Assembly: GCA_947038155.1 (NCBI GenBank)
Contig: CAMQVH010000009.1
Coordinates: 34,066 to 98,065 of the forward strand
Direction of reading: 5' to 3'
DNA from: an uncultured Bacteroides sp.
GTDB taxonomy: Bacteria > Bacteroidota > Bacteroidia > Bacteroidales > Bacteroidaceae
DNA length: 64,000 nucleotides
Shown: one piece after another, positions 1 through 9,824 of the stretch
Position numbering within the stretch: position 1 is the stretch's first letter
How the letters are laid out: each line of letters begins with the position of its first letter
Position numbers and translations under genes: made by a program
The notes under the pieces: generated by a model
Told to the model about the DNA's origin: nothing
Databases searched by the model: none
What the model saw: the letters and a program-made list of their open reading frames with translations, nothing else

Positions 1-2396
1 AAGTAGATATTCAAGAATTACTTTTTAAGTATATTATTCATTGGCCGTGGTTTGTTGGTGCAGTTTTAGTTTGTCTTATTGGAGCATGGATATACCTGCG
101 TATGGCTACTCCTGTTTATAATATCTCAGCTACAGTCATTATTAAGGATGATAAAAAAGGTGGTAATACAGGCAGTATGGCAGGATTGGAAGAACTGGGA
201 TTAAGTGGTCTAACGGGGGCTTCCCAAAATATAGATAATGAACTTGAAGTTCTGCGTTCCAAGACTTTGGTAAAGGAGGTGGTCAATCTGTTAAATCTGT
301 ATGTCTCTTATACAGACGAAGATGAATTCCCTTCCAAGAATATGTATAAGACTTCTCCTGTTTTGGTTAGTCTGACTCCACAAGAAGCAGAGAAGTTAAG
401 TGATCCGATGATAGTTGAGATGTCATTGCATCCAAAAGGTAGTTTGGATGTAGGAGTAACAATTGGCAAAAAAGAATATCAAAAGCATTTTGAGAAACTT
501 CCTGCTGTCTTTCCTATGGATGAAGGAACTTTAGCTTTCTTCCAATCACCGGATTCGCAGATGGTAAAGAAAGATACAACCGAAGAATCTTCCACTCAAA
601 ATATCCGTCACATTACGGCTAAGATCAATTCACCGATGAAGGTAGCCAGAGCATATTGTGAGAATCTGAGAATTGAGCCCACTTCTAAAACTACTTCAGT
701 AGCAGTAATATCTCTAAAGAACTCCAGTCTGCAACGTGGACAGGATTTCATTAACCAGCTATTGGAAATGTACAACCGTAATACCAATAACGATAAAAAC
801 GAGATCGCTCAGAAAACTGCTGAATTCATAGACGAACGAATTAATATCATCTCGAAAGAACTGGGAAGTACGGAAGTGAATCTGGAGAACTTTAAACGTA
901 ATGCCGGTATTACAGACTTGACTAGTGAGGCTCAAATAGCCTTGACCGGTAACGCCGAATATGAAAAGAAGAGAGTAGAGAACCGGACACAAATCAGCCT
1001 TATTGAAGATTTGCGGAAATATATAAGAGGAAATGAATACGAAGTTCTTCCGGGTAATATAGGCTTGCAAGATCCAGGATTGGTTGCAACGATTGAACGA
1101 TATAATGAAATGTTAGTTGAACGGAAGCGTTTATTACGTACTTCTACAGAAAATAATCCTACGATTATCAATCTGGATACAAGCATCCGTGCCATGAAGT
1201 CGAATGTGCAGGCGACCCTTGACGGATCATTGAAAGGTTTATTAATTACAAAAGCTGATCTTGAACGTGAAGCAAGCCGTTTTTCTCGTCGTATTAGTGA
1301 TGCTCCCGGACAAGAACGTCAGTTTGTAAGTATTGCCCGTCAACAGGAAATTAAAGCTGGACTATACTTGATGCTTTTGCAGAAACGCGAAGAGAACGCC
1401 ATAGCACTTGCAGCTACTGCAAACAATGCAAAGATCATTGATGAAGCTATCGCCGATGATATCCCTGTATCTCCGAAGCGTAGAATGATTTATCTGATCG
1501 CTTTAGTATTAGGTGTTGGCATCCCCGTAGGCATCATCTACCTGATCGGCCTGACCAAGTTCAAACTCGAAGGCCGTGCAGATGTCGAGAAACTGACAAC
1601 CGTTCCTATCGTCGGTGATATCCCATTAACCGACGAGAAGAACGAAAAAGACGGTTCTATTGCCGTCTTTGAGAATCAGAACAACCTGATGAGCGAGACC
1701 TTCCGAAACATCCGTACCAACCTTCAGTTCATGCTTCAGAATGACAAGAAGGTGATTCTTGTGACTTCTACCGTCAGTGGAGAAGGAAAATCATTTATCT
1801 CCGCCAATTTAGCCATCAGTCTCTCTTTATTAGGAAAGAAAGTAGTGATCGTAGGGCTTGATATCCGTAAACCGGGATTGAATAGAGTCTTCCGTCTTTC
1901 GACAAAAGAGAAAGGTATTACCTTATACCTTGCAAACCCGGAAACAGATTTGATGAGTCTGGTACAACCTTCGGATATTAATCAGAATCTGTATATCCTT
2001 CCCGGTGGAACGGTTCCTCCTAATCCGACCGAGCTGTTAGCGCGTGATGGTCTGGACAAGGCAATAGAGATATTGAAGAAGAACTTTGACTATGTGATTC
2101 TGGATACCGCACCGGTAGGCATGGTTACCGATACCTTGTTGATCGGTCGTATAGCGGACTTGTCCGTCTACGTATGCCGTGCCGACTATACCCATAAAGT
2201 AGAGTACACACTGATCAACGAACTTGCCGAAGAAAAGAAACTGCCTAACCTTTGTACCGTAATCAACGGCGTAGACCTGAAACGCAGGAAGTATGGCTAC
2301 TACTACGGCTACGGTAAGTATGGCAAGTACTATGGATATGGCAAACGCTATGGCTACGGATACGGTTACGGACAGGAAAAAGGTACTAAATCGTAA
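1..2396 (+). CDS. Wzz-type chain-length determinant / BY-kinase tyrosine autokinase, 5' partial
   Basis: The reading frame is open to the left edge, so the true start lies outside the window; an ATG at 102 is internal. A membrane segment is coded at about 48-105 and a second at about 1476-1555, enclosing a long periplasmic coiled-coil region, as in Wzz/Wzc co-polymerases. The cytoplasmic part has Walker A SGEGKS (about 1776-1793), a Walker A' with GLDIRKPG and Walker B VILDTAP. The C-terminus is a tyrosine-rich tail (about 2290-2370), the usual autophosphorylation cluster of bacterial tyrosine kinases. It should sit in the inner membrane and control export and length of a capsular or exopolysaccharide. 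It looks like the last gene of a polysaccharide locus to the left. Family call is firm; the polymer is unknown. Confidence 0.93.
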   Translation, partial: VDIQELLFKYIIHWPWFVGAVLVCLIGAWIYLRMATPVYNISATVIIKDDKKGGNTGSMAGLEELGLSGLTGASQNIDNELEVLRSKTLVKEVVNLLNLYVSYTDEDEFPSKNMYKTSPVLVSLTPQEAEKLSDPMIVEMSLHPKGSLDVGVTIGKKEYQKHFEKLPAVFPMDEGTLAFFQSPDSQMVKKDTTEESSTQNIRHITAKINSPMKVARAYCENLRIEPTSKTTSVAVISLKNSSLQRGQDFINQLLEMYNRNTNNDKNEIAQKTAEFIDERINIISKELGSTEVNLENFKRNAGITDLTSEAQIALTGNAEYEKKRVENRTQISLIEDLRKYIRGNEYEVLPGNIGLQDPGLVATIERYNEMLVERKRLLRTSTENNPTIINLDTSIRAMKSNVQATLDGSLKGLLITKADLEREASRFSRRISDAPGQERQFVSIARQQEIKAGLYLMLLQKREENAIALAATANNAKIIDEAIADDIPVSPKRRMIYLIALVLGVGIPVGIIYLIGLTKFKLEGRADVEKLTTVPIVGDIPLTDEKNEKDGSIAVFENQNNLMSETFRNIRTNLQFMLQNDKKVILVTSTVSGEGKSFISANLAISLSLLGKKVVIVGLDIRKPGLNRVFRLSTKEKGITLYLANPETDLMSLVQPSDINQNLYILPGGTVPPNPTELLARDGLDKAIEILKKNFDYVILDTAPVGMVTDTLLIGRIADLSVYVCRADYTHKVEYTLINELAEEKKLPNLCTVINGVDLKRRKYGYYYGYGKYGKYYGYGKRYGYGYGYGQEKGTKS

Positions 2397-2494
2397 TCCG
2401 GTTCTAAGAATAAACCTAAGAATAAACGATAGCCCGTTTCAGTCTGATTGACCACAGTATATCCCCCAAGATATAGTCAGTCAGATATAGCCGA

Positions 2495-2526
2495 CCGCTT
2501 GATTTTCCCCAATCAAGCGGTTTGTT
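2495..2526 (+). terminator. Hairpin terminator after the tyrosine kinase gene
   Basis: Ten-base perfect arms CCGCTTGATT / AATCAAGCGG around a six-base loop, followed by a T-rich stretch, 98 bases after the kinase stop codon. Confidence 0.75.
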
Positions 2527-2574
2527 GTATTCATCTACGTTGACAATATAATTTTTATATCCCATATCAAAGAA

Positions 2575-2611
2575 AAGCGGGTATCCGGACAACCAGATAC
2601 CCGCTTTTTTT
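2575..2611 (+). terminator. Second hairpin terminator before the SusC-like gene
   Basis: Eleven-base perfect arms AAGCGGGTATC / GATACCCGCTT followed directly by a run of T. Together with the hairpin at 2495 it isolates the SusC/SusD pair from the upstream polysaccharide gene. Confidence 0.8.
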
Positions 2612-2613
2612 GT

Positions 2614-2621
2614 TATATTTG
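2614..2621 (+). promoter_or_regulatory. Bacteroides -7 element for the SusC/SusD pair
   Basis: TATATTTG matches TAnnTTTG. No good TTTG -33 box is seen at the usual distance. It lies 26 bases before the preferred ATG at 2647, directly after the terminator T-run. Confidence 0.5.
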
Positions 2622-2646
2622 TATTATCCCTTAAAAAATGATAATT

Positions 2647-5391
2647 ATGAAACAACACTACAGACTTACTATTTGGAGCCTTTTCTTTCTGATCACTTCC
2701 AGTGGAAGTGCCCTTGCCCAGAGAAAAACGATCACTCCGATAGACTCTCTGATAACGGTAGGATATGCCACCGGAAGTTTAAAAACCATATCCGGATCAG
2801 TGGAGAAAATCACGGAGACACAGATGAATAAAGACCAGATCACGAATCCGCTGGAAGCCATACGCGGACGAGTACCGGGTCTGACCATCCAACGTGGGAC
2901 AAACGGCCCCGCGGCCTTGGATGCAGTCCGCCTGCGAGGAACCACCTCATTGACCAGCGGAAACGATCCGCTAATAATCGTCGATGGAGTCTTCGGCGAT
3001 TTGAGCATGCTTACCTCCATTTATCCTACAGACATAGAGAGCTTCACCATCCTGAAAGACGCTTCCGAAACGGCACAGTACGGATCACGAGGCGCCTCCG
3101 GTGTCATCGAAATCACGACCAAGAAGGGGATGAGCGGTAAAACGCAAGTGAGTTATAACGGTATTTTCGGTATATCCACCGTCTATAAGAATCTGAAAAT
3201 GCTGTCAGCAGATGACTTCCGCCGGGTCGCATCCGAACGGGGCATCTCCATACTGGACAAAGGAAACAACACCGACTTCCAGAAAGAGATAGAACAGACA
3301 GGATTGCAACAAAACCACCACATCGCCTTCTATGGAGGCTCGAATGAATCCAGCTACCGTGTCTCCCTCGGTTTCATGGACCGTCAGGGAGTCATACTGA
3401 ACGAAGACATGAAGAACTTCACCTCCAATATGAACATGACCCAAAAGATGTTCGACGGTTTTCTGAACTGCGAACTGGGCATGTTCGGTTCTATCCAGAA
3501 GAATCACAATCTGGTAGACCTTCAGAAAACCTTCTATTCTGCCGCTACTTTCAATCCCACATACCCCAATCACAAAGATCCCGATTCCGGTTCATGGGAC
3601 GGAATCACTACCGCCAGTCAGATCACGAACCCGTTGGCATGGATGGAAGTGCAGGATCATGACGCCACCTCGCATATAAGTACTCATGCCCGTCTGAAGT
3701 TCAACCTGATGGACGAACTGAAACTAGTACTCTTCGGTGCCTATACCTATAACATAGTCGAAAATTCCCAATACCTGCCCACCTCCGTCTGGGCGCACGG
3801 ACAGGCATACAAAGGCACGAAAAAGATGGAATCCCTCCTGGGTAACATGATGCTGACCTACAAGAAAGGCTGGAAGAAGCATTACTTCGACGCGCTGGCA
3901 CTGGCGGAACTCCAGAAGGAGACATACACCGGATTCTATACCACAGTCACCAATTTCAATACAGATAAATTCGGCTACCACAACCTGCAAGCCGGCGCCC
4001 TCCGTCCGTGGGAAGGAACCAACTCGTACTACGAGCAACCGCATCTGGCCTCCTTCATGGGACGTTTCAACTACACCTATGCCGACCGCTACAGTCTGAC
4101 AATGACCGCCCGTACCGATGCCTCTTCCAAATTCGGCGCCAATCACAAATGGGGATTCTTTCCCTCCGTCTCCGCTGCATGGGTGATCAGTGAGGAAAAG
4201 TTCATGAAACGCCTCCCCGTGATTGATAATCTGAAGTTCCGTATAGGCTACGGTCTGGCTGGTAATCAGAGCGGCATCGACTCCTACACCACGCTGAGCC
4301 TTGTCAAACCGAACGGAGTGATTCCCGTAGGAAACTCGGCAGCCGTGTCATTGGGCGACTTGCGAAACACGAATCCCGACTTGAAATGGGAAGTGAAACA
4401 CACCTTCAATACAGGTATTGACCTGGCCATGTTCGGCAACCGCCTGCTGCTCTCCGCCAATTATTACAACTCCAAAACGACGGATATGCTCTACCTCTAC
4501 AACGTAAGCGTGCCGCCCTTTACCTACAACACCCTGCTGGCGAATATCGGCTCCATGCGCAACAGCGGTCTGGAAATAGCCATCGGCATCACCCCGTTGA
4601 AGACGCAGGACATGGAACTGAACATCAACGCCAACATCACCTTCCAGCAGAACAAGCTGCTTTCTCTGAGCGGCATGTACAATGGCGAACTGATTTCCGC
4701 TCCCGAATACAAGAGTCTCGCTAGTCTCGACGGAGCCGGTTTTCACGGAGGTTATAACCACATCGTTTACCAAGTAGTAGGCCAGCCGCTGGGCGTCTTC
4801 TATCTGCCACGTGCCAACGGACTCGTTTCCGACGGAAACGGCGGCTACACCTATGACATAGCCGACCTCAATGGCGGCGGCGTCAGCCTCGAAGATGGCG
4901 AAGACCGCTATGTAGCCGGGCAAGCCGTACCCAAAACGATTCTCGGATCGAACCTCAGTTTCCGTTACAAGCGTTTTGATATTTCTGTACAGATCAACGG
5001 CGCCTTCGGACACAAAATATACAACGGAACCTCCCTGACCTATATGAACATGAATATATTCCCCGACTACAATGTGATGCAGGAAGCTCCCGCACGCAAT
5101 ATCAAAGACCAGACCGCCACCGACTACTGGCTGGAAAACGGAGCGTATGTCAACTTCGACTACGTGACACTCGGCTGGAACGTACCGATAGAAAAGGTGC
5201 AGAAACTAAAGAAATATGTCCGCTCCCTGCGACTGGCATTTACAGTCAACAACCTAGCGACGATTTCCGGCTATTCAGGTCTTTCGCCCATGATCAACAG
5301 CTCGACGGTCAACTCCACTTTGGGGCTGGACGACAAACGCGGATATCCGTTAGCGCGGACTTACACGTTGGGATTGAGTATTAACTTTTAA
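2647..5391 (+). CDS. SusC-like TonB-dependent outer membrane receptor
   Basis: The start at 2647 is preferred over the ATG at 2638 because it begins directly with the signal peptide (MKQHYRLTIWSLFF, cleavage near SALAQ). The plug domain follows at once, with PLEAIRGRVPGL, the SusC-type motif NDPLIIVDGV and ASGVIEITTKKG; the rest is a long beta-barrel ending in the typical aromatic C-terminus (GLSINF). At 914 residues it lacks the carboxypeptidase-regulatory-like N-terminal domain of many SusC proteins. It should form an outer-membrane importer with the SusD-like lipoprotein encoded 110 bases downstream. No glycosidase, sulfatase or regulator gene adjoins the pair, so the substrate cannot be guessed. 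Confidence 0.93.
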   Translation: MKQHYRLTIWSLFFLITSSGSALAQRKTITPIDSLITVGYATGSLKTISGSVEKITETQMNKDQITNPLEAIRGRVPGLTIQRGTNGPAALDAVRLRGTTSLTSGNDPLIIVDGVFGDLSMLTSIYPTDIESFTILKDASETAQYGSRGASGVIEITTKKGMSGKTQVSYNGIFGISTVYKNLKMLSADDFRRVASERGISILDKGNNTDFQKEIEQTGLQQNHHIAFYGGSNESSYRVSLGFMDRQGVILNEDMKNFTSNMNMTQKMFDGFLNCELGMFGSIQKNHNLVDLQKTFYSAATFNPTYPNHKDPDSGSWDGITTASQITNPLAWMEVQDHDATSHISTHARLKFNLMDELKLVLFGAYTYNIVENSQYLPTSVWAHGQAYKGTKKMESLLGNMMLTYKKGWKKHYFDALALAELQKETYTGFYTTVTNFNTDKFGYHNLQAGALRPWEGTNSYYEQPHLASFMGRFNYTYADRYSLTMTARTDASSKFGANHKWGFFPSVSAAWVISEEKFMKRLPVIDNLKFRIGYGLAGNQSGIDSYTTLSLVKPNGVIPVGNSAAVSLGDLRNTNPDLKWEVKHTFNTGIDLAMFGNRLLLSANYYNSKTTDMLYLYNVSVPPFTYNTLLANIGSMRNSGLEIAIGITPLKTQDMELNINANITFQQNKLLSLSGMYNGELISAPEYKSLASLDGAGFHGGYNHIVYQVVGQPLGVFYLPRANGLVSDGNGGYTYDIADLNGGGVSLEDGEDRYVAGQAVPKTILGSNLSFRYKRFDISVQINGAFGHKIYNGTSLTYMNMNIFPDYNVMQEAPARNIKDQTATDYWLENGAYVNFDYVTLGWNVPIEKVQKLKKYVRSLRLAFTVNNLATISGYSGLSPMINSSTVNSTLGLDDKRGYPLARTYTLGLSINF

Positions 5392-5501
5392 CGGAGGAGG
5401 AAAAGATAATGAAAAAGATAAAGCGATATTTGCAGCAGCAGGGATGGCATTTAGAGAGTAAATCTCTGCATGATGGAAAAGCAACTCTGCTTGGGGGGAA
5501 G

Positions 5502-7127
5502 ATGAACTTGAAAAAAACAGTTGTCTTTCTTATTGTGTGCATTACCTTCTTCTCGTGCGACAAGTTTCTGGAAGAGAGTCCCAAAGACAAATTGCCGGAA
5601 GATGAAGTCTACAACAATATCTCGGATGTATATCTGAATGCCGTAGCCTCACTTTACACCTACATCGGCGGTTATAGCGACAGTCAGGGATTGCAGGGGA
5701 CGGGTAGGGGAGTCTATGACCTGAACACCTTTACCACCGACGAAGCCATTATCCCCACCCGTGGCGGCGACTGGTACGACGGCGGCTTTTGGCAAGGTCT
5801 GTTCCTGCACCAATGGGGAATAGAAAACGATGCCATCCAAGCCACTTGGGAATATCTTTATAAAGTGGTGATGTTGTCCAACAAATCCCTCGAACGAATA
5901 GACAAATTCAGTGCCACCCACACAGATGCCGAACTTCCCGCCTATCGTGCCGAAGTACGCGCCATGCGGGCGATGTATTACTATTATCTGATGGATCTGT
6001 TCGGACGTGTCCCGCTTGTACTTACCTCATCCCCGTCGATGAAAGACGTAGTGCAGAGCGAACGGAAAACGATATTCGACTTTGTATTCAAAGAACTGCA
6101 AGAATCCGCCCCTTTGCTGGCCGAAGTCCACAGCAACCAGTCCGGTCCGTATTACGGGCGAATCACCCGTCCCGTAGCTGTTTTCCTCTTGGCAAAGCTT
6201 GCCTTGAATGCCGAAGTCTATACCGACAACGACTGGACGGACGGCCAGCGTCCCGACGGAAAGAATCTCTTTTTCGAAGTGGACGGCAACCGCCTCAATG
6301 CCTGGCAGACGGTTATCGCATACTGTGACCAATTGCAAGAAATGGGCTATCGTCTGGAACCGGATTACAAAACCAACTTTGCCATATTCAACGAACCGTC
6401 TGTCGAGAACATCTTCACCATCCCGATGAACAAGACCTTGTACACCAACCAGATGCAATACCTTTTCCGTTCCCGCCATTACAATCACGCCAAAGCCTAC
6501 GGACTGAGCGGTGAAAACGGACCGAGTGCCACTATCGAAGCTCTGGAAACCTTCGGCTATGAAACGGCGCAACAGGACCCGCGTTTCGATATCTGCTATT
6601 TTGCCGGAGTCGTGTATGATTTAAAAGGAAATATAGTCCGTCTGGACGATGGAACCGTTCTCGAATATTTGCCGTGGAAAGTCGAACTGGATATCTCGAA
6701 CACTCCCTATGAGCAGACGGCAGGAGCACGCATGAAAAAGTACGAAGTAGACGAAACGGCTACCAAGGACGGTAAACTGATGGAGAACGACATTGTACTG
6801 TTCCGTTATGCAGATGTCCTGCTGATGAAGAGTGAAGCAAAGGTTCGTAATGGGGAAGACGGGTATGCCGAGCTGAACGAAGTACGCGGGCGTGTCAACG
6901 CTTCCTCCCGAACGGCTACATTAGACAATATCCTTGCCGAACGACAACTCGAACTGGCTTGGGAAGGTTGGCGACGGCAGGACCTGATTCGTTTCGGAGC
7001 GTTCACGAGAGCATACAGCAGTCGTCCGCAACTTCCTGCTGAGAATAATGGATATACTACTGTATTCCCGATTCCGGAAAAGATACGGGTGATGAATACA
7101 AAACTGGAGCAGAATCCGGGATATTAG
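5502..7127 (+). CDS. SusD-like surface nutrient-binding lipoprotein
   Basis: An upstream ATG at 5409 is in frame, but the start at 5502 gives a proper lipoprotein signal: a short basic N-terminus, a hydrophobic core and lipobox FFSC, then DKFLEESPKDKLPE, the usual start of mature SusD proteins. The 541-residue length fits the RagB/SusD family. Helical repeat segments (EVRAMRAMYYYYLMDLFGRVPLV) and the C-terminal region with ILAERQLELAWEGWRRQDLIRFG are characteristic. It should cap the SusC-like barrel encoded upstream and capture an oligosaccharide or other ligand at the cell surface. No terminator is obvious after the stop. Confidence 0.93.
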   Translation: MNLKKTVVFLIVCITFFSCDKFLEESPKDKLPEDEVYNNISDVYLNAVASLYTYIGGYSDSQGLQGTGRGVYDLNTFTTDEAIIPTRGGDWYDGGFWQGLFLHQWGIENDAIQATWEYLYKVVMLSNKSLERIDKFSATHTDAELPAYRAEVRAMRAMYYYYLMDLFGRVPLVLTSSPSMKDVVQSERKTIFDFVFKELQESAPLLAEVHSNQSGPYYGRITRPVAVFLLAKLALNAEVYTDNDWTDGQRPDGKNLFFEVDGNRLNAWQTVIAYCDQLQEMGYRLEPDYKTNFAIFNEPSVENIFTIPMNKTLYTNQMQYLFRSRHYNHAKAYGLSGENGPSATIEALETFGYETAQQDPRFDICYFAGVVYDLKGNIVRLDDGTVLEYLPWKVELDISNTPYEQTAGARMKKYEVDETATKDGKLMENDIVLFRYADVLLMKSEAKVRNGEDGYAELNEVRGRVNASSRTATLDNILAERQLELAWEGWRRQDLIRFGAFTRAYSSRPQLPAENNGYTTVFPIPEKIRVMNTKLEQNPGY

Positions 7128-7181
7128 CTCAATTCATAGTAAAATTATGAATAGTTTTATGTGTAGTATTCATATTATTAC

Positions 7182-7189
7182 TATATTTG
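7182..7189 (+). promoter_or_regulatory. Bacteroides -7 element for hicAB
   Basis: TATATTTG, 24 bases before the hicA ATG; only a T-rich stretch, no exact TTTG, is present around 7155. Confidence 0.5.
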
Positions 7190-7213
7190 CATAGTAATTA
7201 AGTCCGAAGTGTT

Positions 7214-7405
7214 ATGAGTTACAAATCAATTAAAGACGTTGTAACTATGTTGCAAGAAAACGGTTTTGTACTAAAGAGTCAGAAAGGTAGCCATATGAAG
7301 TTTGAGAAAGACGACAAAATAGTTATTGTACCGAATCATAACAGCAAAGGCGTTGAGAAAGGCACTTATTACAGCATTTTGAGACAAGCGGGGCTGAAGA
7401 AATAG
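7214..7405 (+). CDS. hicA: HicA-family mRNA interferase toxin
   Basis: The 63-residue protein is the size of HicA/YcfA toxins and has their signature: an N-terminal helix, then the catalytic-histidine motif QKGSHMKF in a small dsRBD-like fold, then VPNH, KGTYYSIL and RQAGL. HicA toxins cleave mRNA during translation and are neutralised by HicB. The gene is first in a two-gene unit; hicB follows after 35 bases. The toxin-first order is normal for HicAB. All residues expected for activity are visible. Confidence 0.9.
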   Translation: MSYKSIKDVVTMLQENGFVLKSQKGSHMKFEKDDKIVIVPNHNSKGVEKGTYYSILRQAGLKK

Positions 7406-7440
7406 CCCCCTTGTTCTCTTAATTAAATATAGGAGATAAT

Positions 7441-7833
7441 ATGAAAACAGTAGAAGTAATTGTGGAACACGCAGGGAAGAACTTGAGTGCTTATATCGAA
7501 GGTGCTCCGGTTATCACTGTTGGAAATGACATGAGAGAGATTGAGGAAAATATGAAGGAAGCGATTGAATTATATCTGGAAGATAATCCCAATCCTTGTG
7601 AATTATTGTCCGGAGAATTGGAGTTGAAGTTTAAGATTGATGCTGCTACCTTTATAAACTATTACAGCAATATCTTCACTAAAGCGGCCTTGAGCCGGAT
7701 AACCGGAATTAATGAACGTCAGTTATGGCATTATGCTGCCGGCGTGCATAAACCGCGCAGGCAGCAACTGGAGAAAATTCAGAGGGGTATTCAGGCTTTG
7801 ACGAAAGAACTGTCATCCATTCATTTGCTATAA
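7441..7833 (+). CDS. hicB: HicB-family antitoxin
   Basis: 130 residues. The N-terminal half (VEVIVEHAGKNLSAYIE...GNDMREIEENMKEAIELYLE) is the partial-RNase-H-like HicB fold, and the C-terminal half (KAALSRITGINERQLWHYAAGVHKPRRQQLEKI) is an HTH DNA-binding domain of the XRE kind. It should bind and block HicA and repress the operon promoter near 7182. The pair ends at a hairpin terminator at 7851. Confidence 0.88.
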   Translation: MKTVEVIVEHAGKNLSAYIEGAPVITVGNDMREIEENMKEAIELYLEDNPNPCELLSGELELKFKIDAATFINYYSNIFTKAALSRITGINERQLWHYAAGVHKPRRQQLEKIQRGIQALTKELSSIHLL

Positions 7834-7850
7834 TATCCCAATACAAACTA

Positions 7851-7890
7851 AAAGGCTTCGGCATTCATAACGAACACCGAAGCCTTTATT
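7851..7890. terminator. Bidirectional terminator between hicB and dnaJ
   Basis: Arms AAAGGCTTCGG / CCGAAGCCTTT at 7851-7861 and 7877-7887, flanked by A and T tracts on both sides. It separates the convergent genes hicB (plus) and dnaJ (minus). Confidence 0.8.
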
Positions 7891-7942
7891 ATATCTCTGT
7901 GTGAGTGACTATGAATTTAAAAACAGACCCAGTCAAAGAAAG

Positions 7943-9133
7943 CTAGTCAAAGAAGCTCTTGAACTTCTTGAAGATCTTCTCCTTCACCGACGTACTCGGC
8001 TTGAAGTTGTCCGAAGCCTCCATCTTTTCCAGCGTACTCTTTTCCTCCTTGTTCAATGCTTCCGGTACATAAATGCTGATATTAACCAGCAAATCTCCCG
8101 TACCATAACCATTGACATTCGGCAGACCTTTGCCGCGCAGACGCAGCACTTTACCCGGTTGAGTACCCGAGTCGATCTTCACTTTCACTTTGCCGTCGAT
8201 TGTCGGAATCTCCACAGCGCCACCCAGTGCGGCAGTCGGGAAACTCAGCAGCAAGTTATAGATCAGATCATTCTCGTCGCGGATCAAGTCCGGATGCGGT
8301 TCTTCCTCAACGAGAATCAGCAAGTCGCCCGGCACACCATTATGCTTTCCGGCATTACCCTTGCCGCCCATCGAGAGCTGCATACCTTCTGCCACTCCGG
8401 CAGGAATCTTCACCGTCACTACCTCTTCGCCATATACGATACCGTCTCCGCCACACTCTTTACACTTGTTCTTGATGATCTTACCTTCACCGTTACAAGT
8501 AGGACAAGTGGCGCGGGTCTGCATCGTACCCAGAATCGTCTGCTGGTTACGGATCACCGAACCGCTACCCTTACAGGTCGGACAAGTCTCCGAACCGCCG
8601 TCGCCTTCGGCCCCCGTGCCATGACAGTGATTACACGGCACATATTTTTTCAGTTTGAATTTCTTTTCTACTCCTGTCGAGATTTCTTTCAAAGTCATCT
8701 TTACCTTGACACGTAGATCGCTGCCCCGATAGCGACGTTGCTGTGAACCACCGCCACCGCCACCGAAACCGCTGAACCCTCCGAAGCCGCCGCTGAAACC
8801 ACCGCCGCGACCTCCGAAGATGTCACCGAACATGGAGAAGATATCATCCATAGACATTCCTTCGCCACCGAAACCACCGAACGGACCTCCGTTGCCTGCC
8901 GCACCGCTTACTCCCGCATGACCGAACTGGTCATAACGCGAACGCTTGTCCGGATTGCTCAACACGTCATACGCTTCGGCAGCCTCCTTGAATTTCTCTT
9001 CCGCTTCCTTGTCACCCGGATTTTTGTCGGGGTGATATTGGATCGCTTTTTTGCGGTAGGCTTTTTTAATCTCTTCTACTGTGGCGGTTTTTGTCACCTC
9101 CAGCACTTCATAATAGTCTCTTTTTTCTGCCAT
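7943..9133 (-). CDS. dnaJ: DnaJ (Hsp40) co-chaperone
   Basis: The 396-residue protein has the complete type I DnaJ layout. The J domain contains YHPDKNPG, so the HPD triad that stimulates DnaK is intact. A glycine/phenylalanine-rich linker follows, then four zinc-binding repeats of the CxxCxGxG kind ([32 protein letters not shown]) and the substrate-binding C-terminal domains. It delivers unfolded proteins to DnaK and stimulates its ATPase. It lies 27 bases downstream of grpE in the same orientation, so the two form an operon; dnaK is not in the window. Confidence 0.97.
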   Translation of the reverse strand: MAEKRDYYEVLEVTKTATVEEIKKAYRKKAIQYHPDKNPGDKEAEEKFKEAAEAYDVLSNPDKRSRYDQFGHAGVSGAAGNGGPFGGFGGEGMSMDDIFSMFGDIFGGRGGGFSGGFGGFSGFGGGGGGSQQRRYRGSDLRVKVKMTLKEISTGVEKKFKLKKYVPCNHCHGTGAEGDGGSETCPTCKGSGSVIRNQQTILGTMQTRATCPTCNGEGKIIKNKCKECGGDGIVYGEEVVTVKIPAGVAEGMQLSMGGKGNAGKHNGVPGDLLILVEEEPHPDLIRDENDLIYNLLLSFPTAALGGAVEIPTIDGKVKVKIDSGTQPGKVLRLRGKGLPNVNGYGTGDLLVNISIYVPEALNKEEKSTLEKMEASDNFKPSTSVKEKIFKKFKSFFD

Positions 9134-9160
9134 GCTTCTTAACTAAACTAACTTTTGTAT

Positions 9161-9742
9161 TTACTCCCCAACTACCACTTTAGCGTGACGAATCACCTTG
9201 TCATTCAGCGTGTAACCCGTCTGTACGCAGTCCAGAATCTTACCTTTCTGCTCTTCCGACGGGGCAGGGATGACGGCAATGGCTTCGTGATAATCGGTAT
9301 CCAGCGGCTGGTCTTTCGTTTCGATGACCTTCACGCCGTTCTGTGCAAGAGTAGCCATGAACTTATTATAAATCAATTCGACACCTTCCTTCACGGCTTT
9401 TACGTCTTTGGCAGTTTCCATCGTTTTGATGGCACGCTCAAAGTCATCGATCACCGGCAGAATGCTGCTGATGCTCTTTTCGCCACCATTCAGAATCAGT
9501 TCCGCCTTCTCCTTCATGGTACGTTTGCGGTAATTGTCAAACTCGGCGGACAGGCGCAGATATTTGTCCTTTTGCTCCTCGATGACAGCCTGAGCATCTT
9601 CCAGCTCCTTTTCGAGCTGCTCCTCATGAGTCAGGGGAGCGGCCTCTTCTGCCTGATCGTTTTGCGGTTGTTCTTCCACCGTATCCTTTGTTTCTTCCAC
9701 ATTCAGCTCTTCAGCCATCTTTTCTTTTTCTTTTGGATCCAT
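9161..9742 (-). CDS. grpE: GrpE nucleotide-exchange factor for DnaK
   Basis: 193 residues: an acidic, disordered N-terminus, a long coiled coil (EEQLEKELEDAQAVIEEQKDKYLRLSAEFDNYRKRT) with the family motif AEFDNYRKRT, then the beta-wing domain ending VRHAKVVVGE (from VIRHAKVVVGE), which matches the GrpE C-terminal signature. It releases ADP from DnaK. First gene of the grpE-dnaJ operon. Both a vegetative -7 element and a sigma-54-like element lie upstream, in a stretch with several TGCCA/TGGCA motifs. Confidence 0.95.
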   Translation of the reverse strand: MDPKEKEKMAEELNVEETKDTVEEQPQNDQAEEAAPLTHEEQLEKELEDAQAVIEEQKDKYLRLSAEFDNYRKRTMKEKAELILNGGEKSISSILPVIDDFERAIKTMETAKDVKAVKEGVELIYNKFMATLAQNGVKVIETKDQPLDTDYHEAIAVIPAPSEEQKGKILDCVQTGYTLNDKVIRHAKVVVGE

Positions 9743-9782
9743 ATCTTATTTTTATTTTTTATTCATAATATCAATTTCCCAA

Positions 9783-9798
9783 GCAAAAACTTTGCCAA
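9783..9798 (-). promoter_or_regulatory. Sigma-54-like -24/-12 element upstream of grpE
   Basis: On the minus strand TTGGCAAAGTTTTTGC has GG (9796-9795) and GC (9784-9783) exactly ten bases apart, as in the TGGCAC-N5-TTGCW consensus. Transcription would begin near 9771, giving a short leader before grpE (9742). Only a pattern match. Confidence 0.4.
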
Positions 9799-9824
9799 TC
9801 TGACCGTTTTGCCAAAAAACGTGG

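Noticed and set aside
5409..5501. N-terminal extension of the SusD-like protein
   Set aside because: The extra 31 residues precede and would spoil a normal lipoprotein signal starting at 5502.
7901..8716. Plus-strand open frame opposite dnaJ
   Set aside because: It covers the DnaJ zinc-finger and C-terminal region in antisense; no family features.
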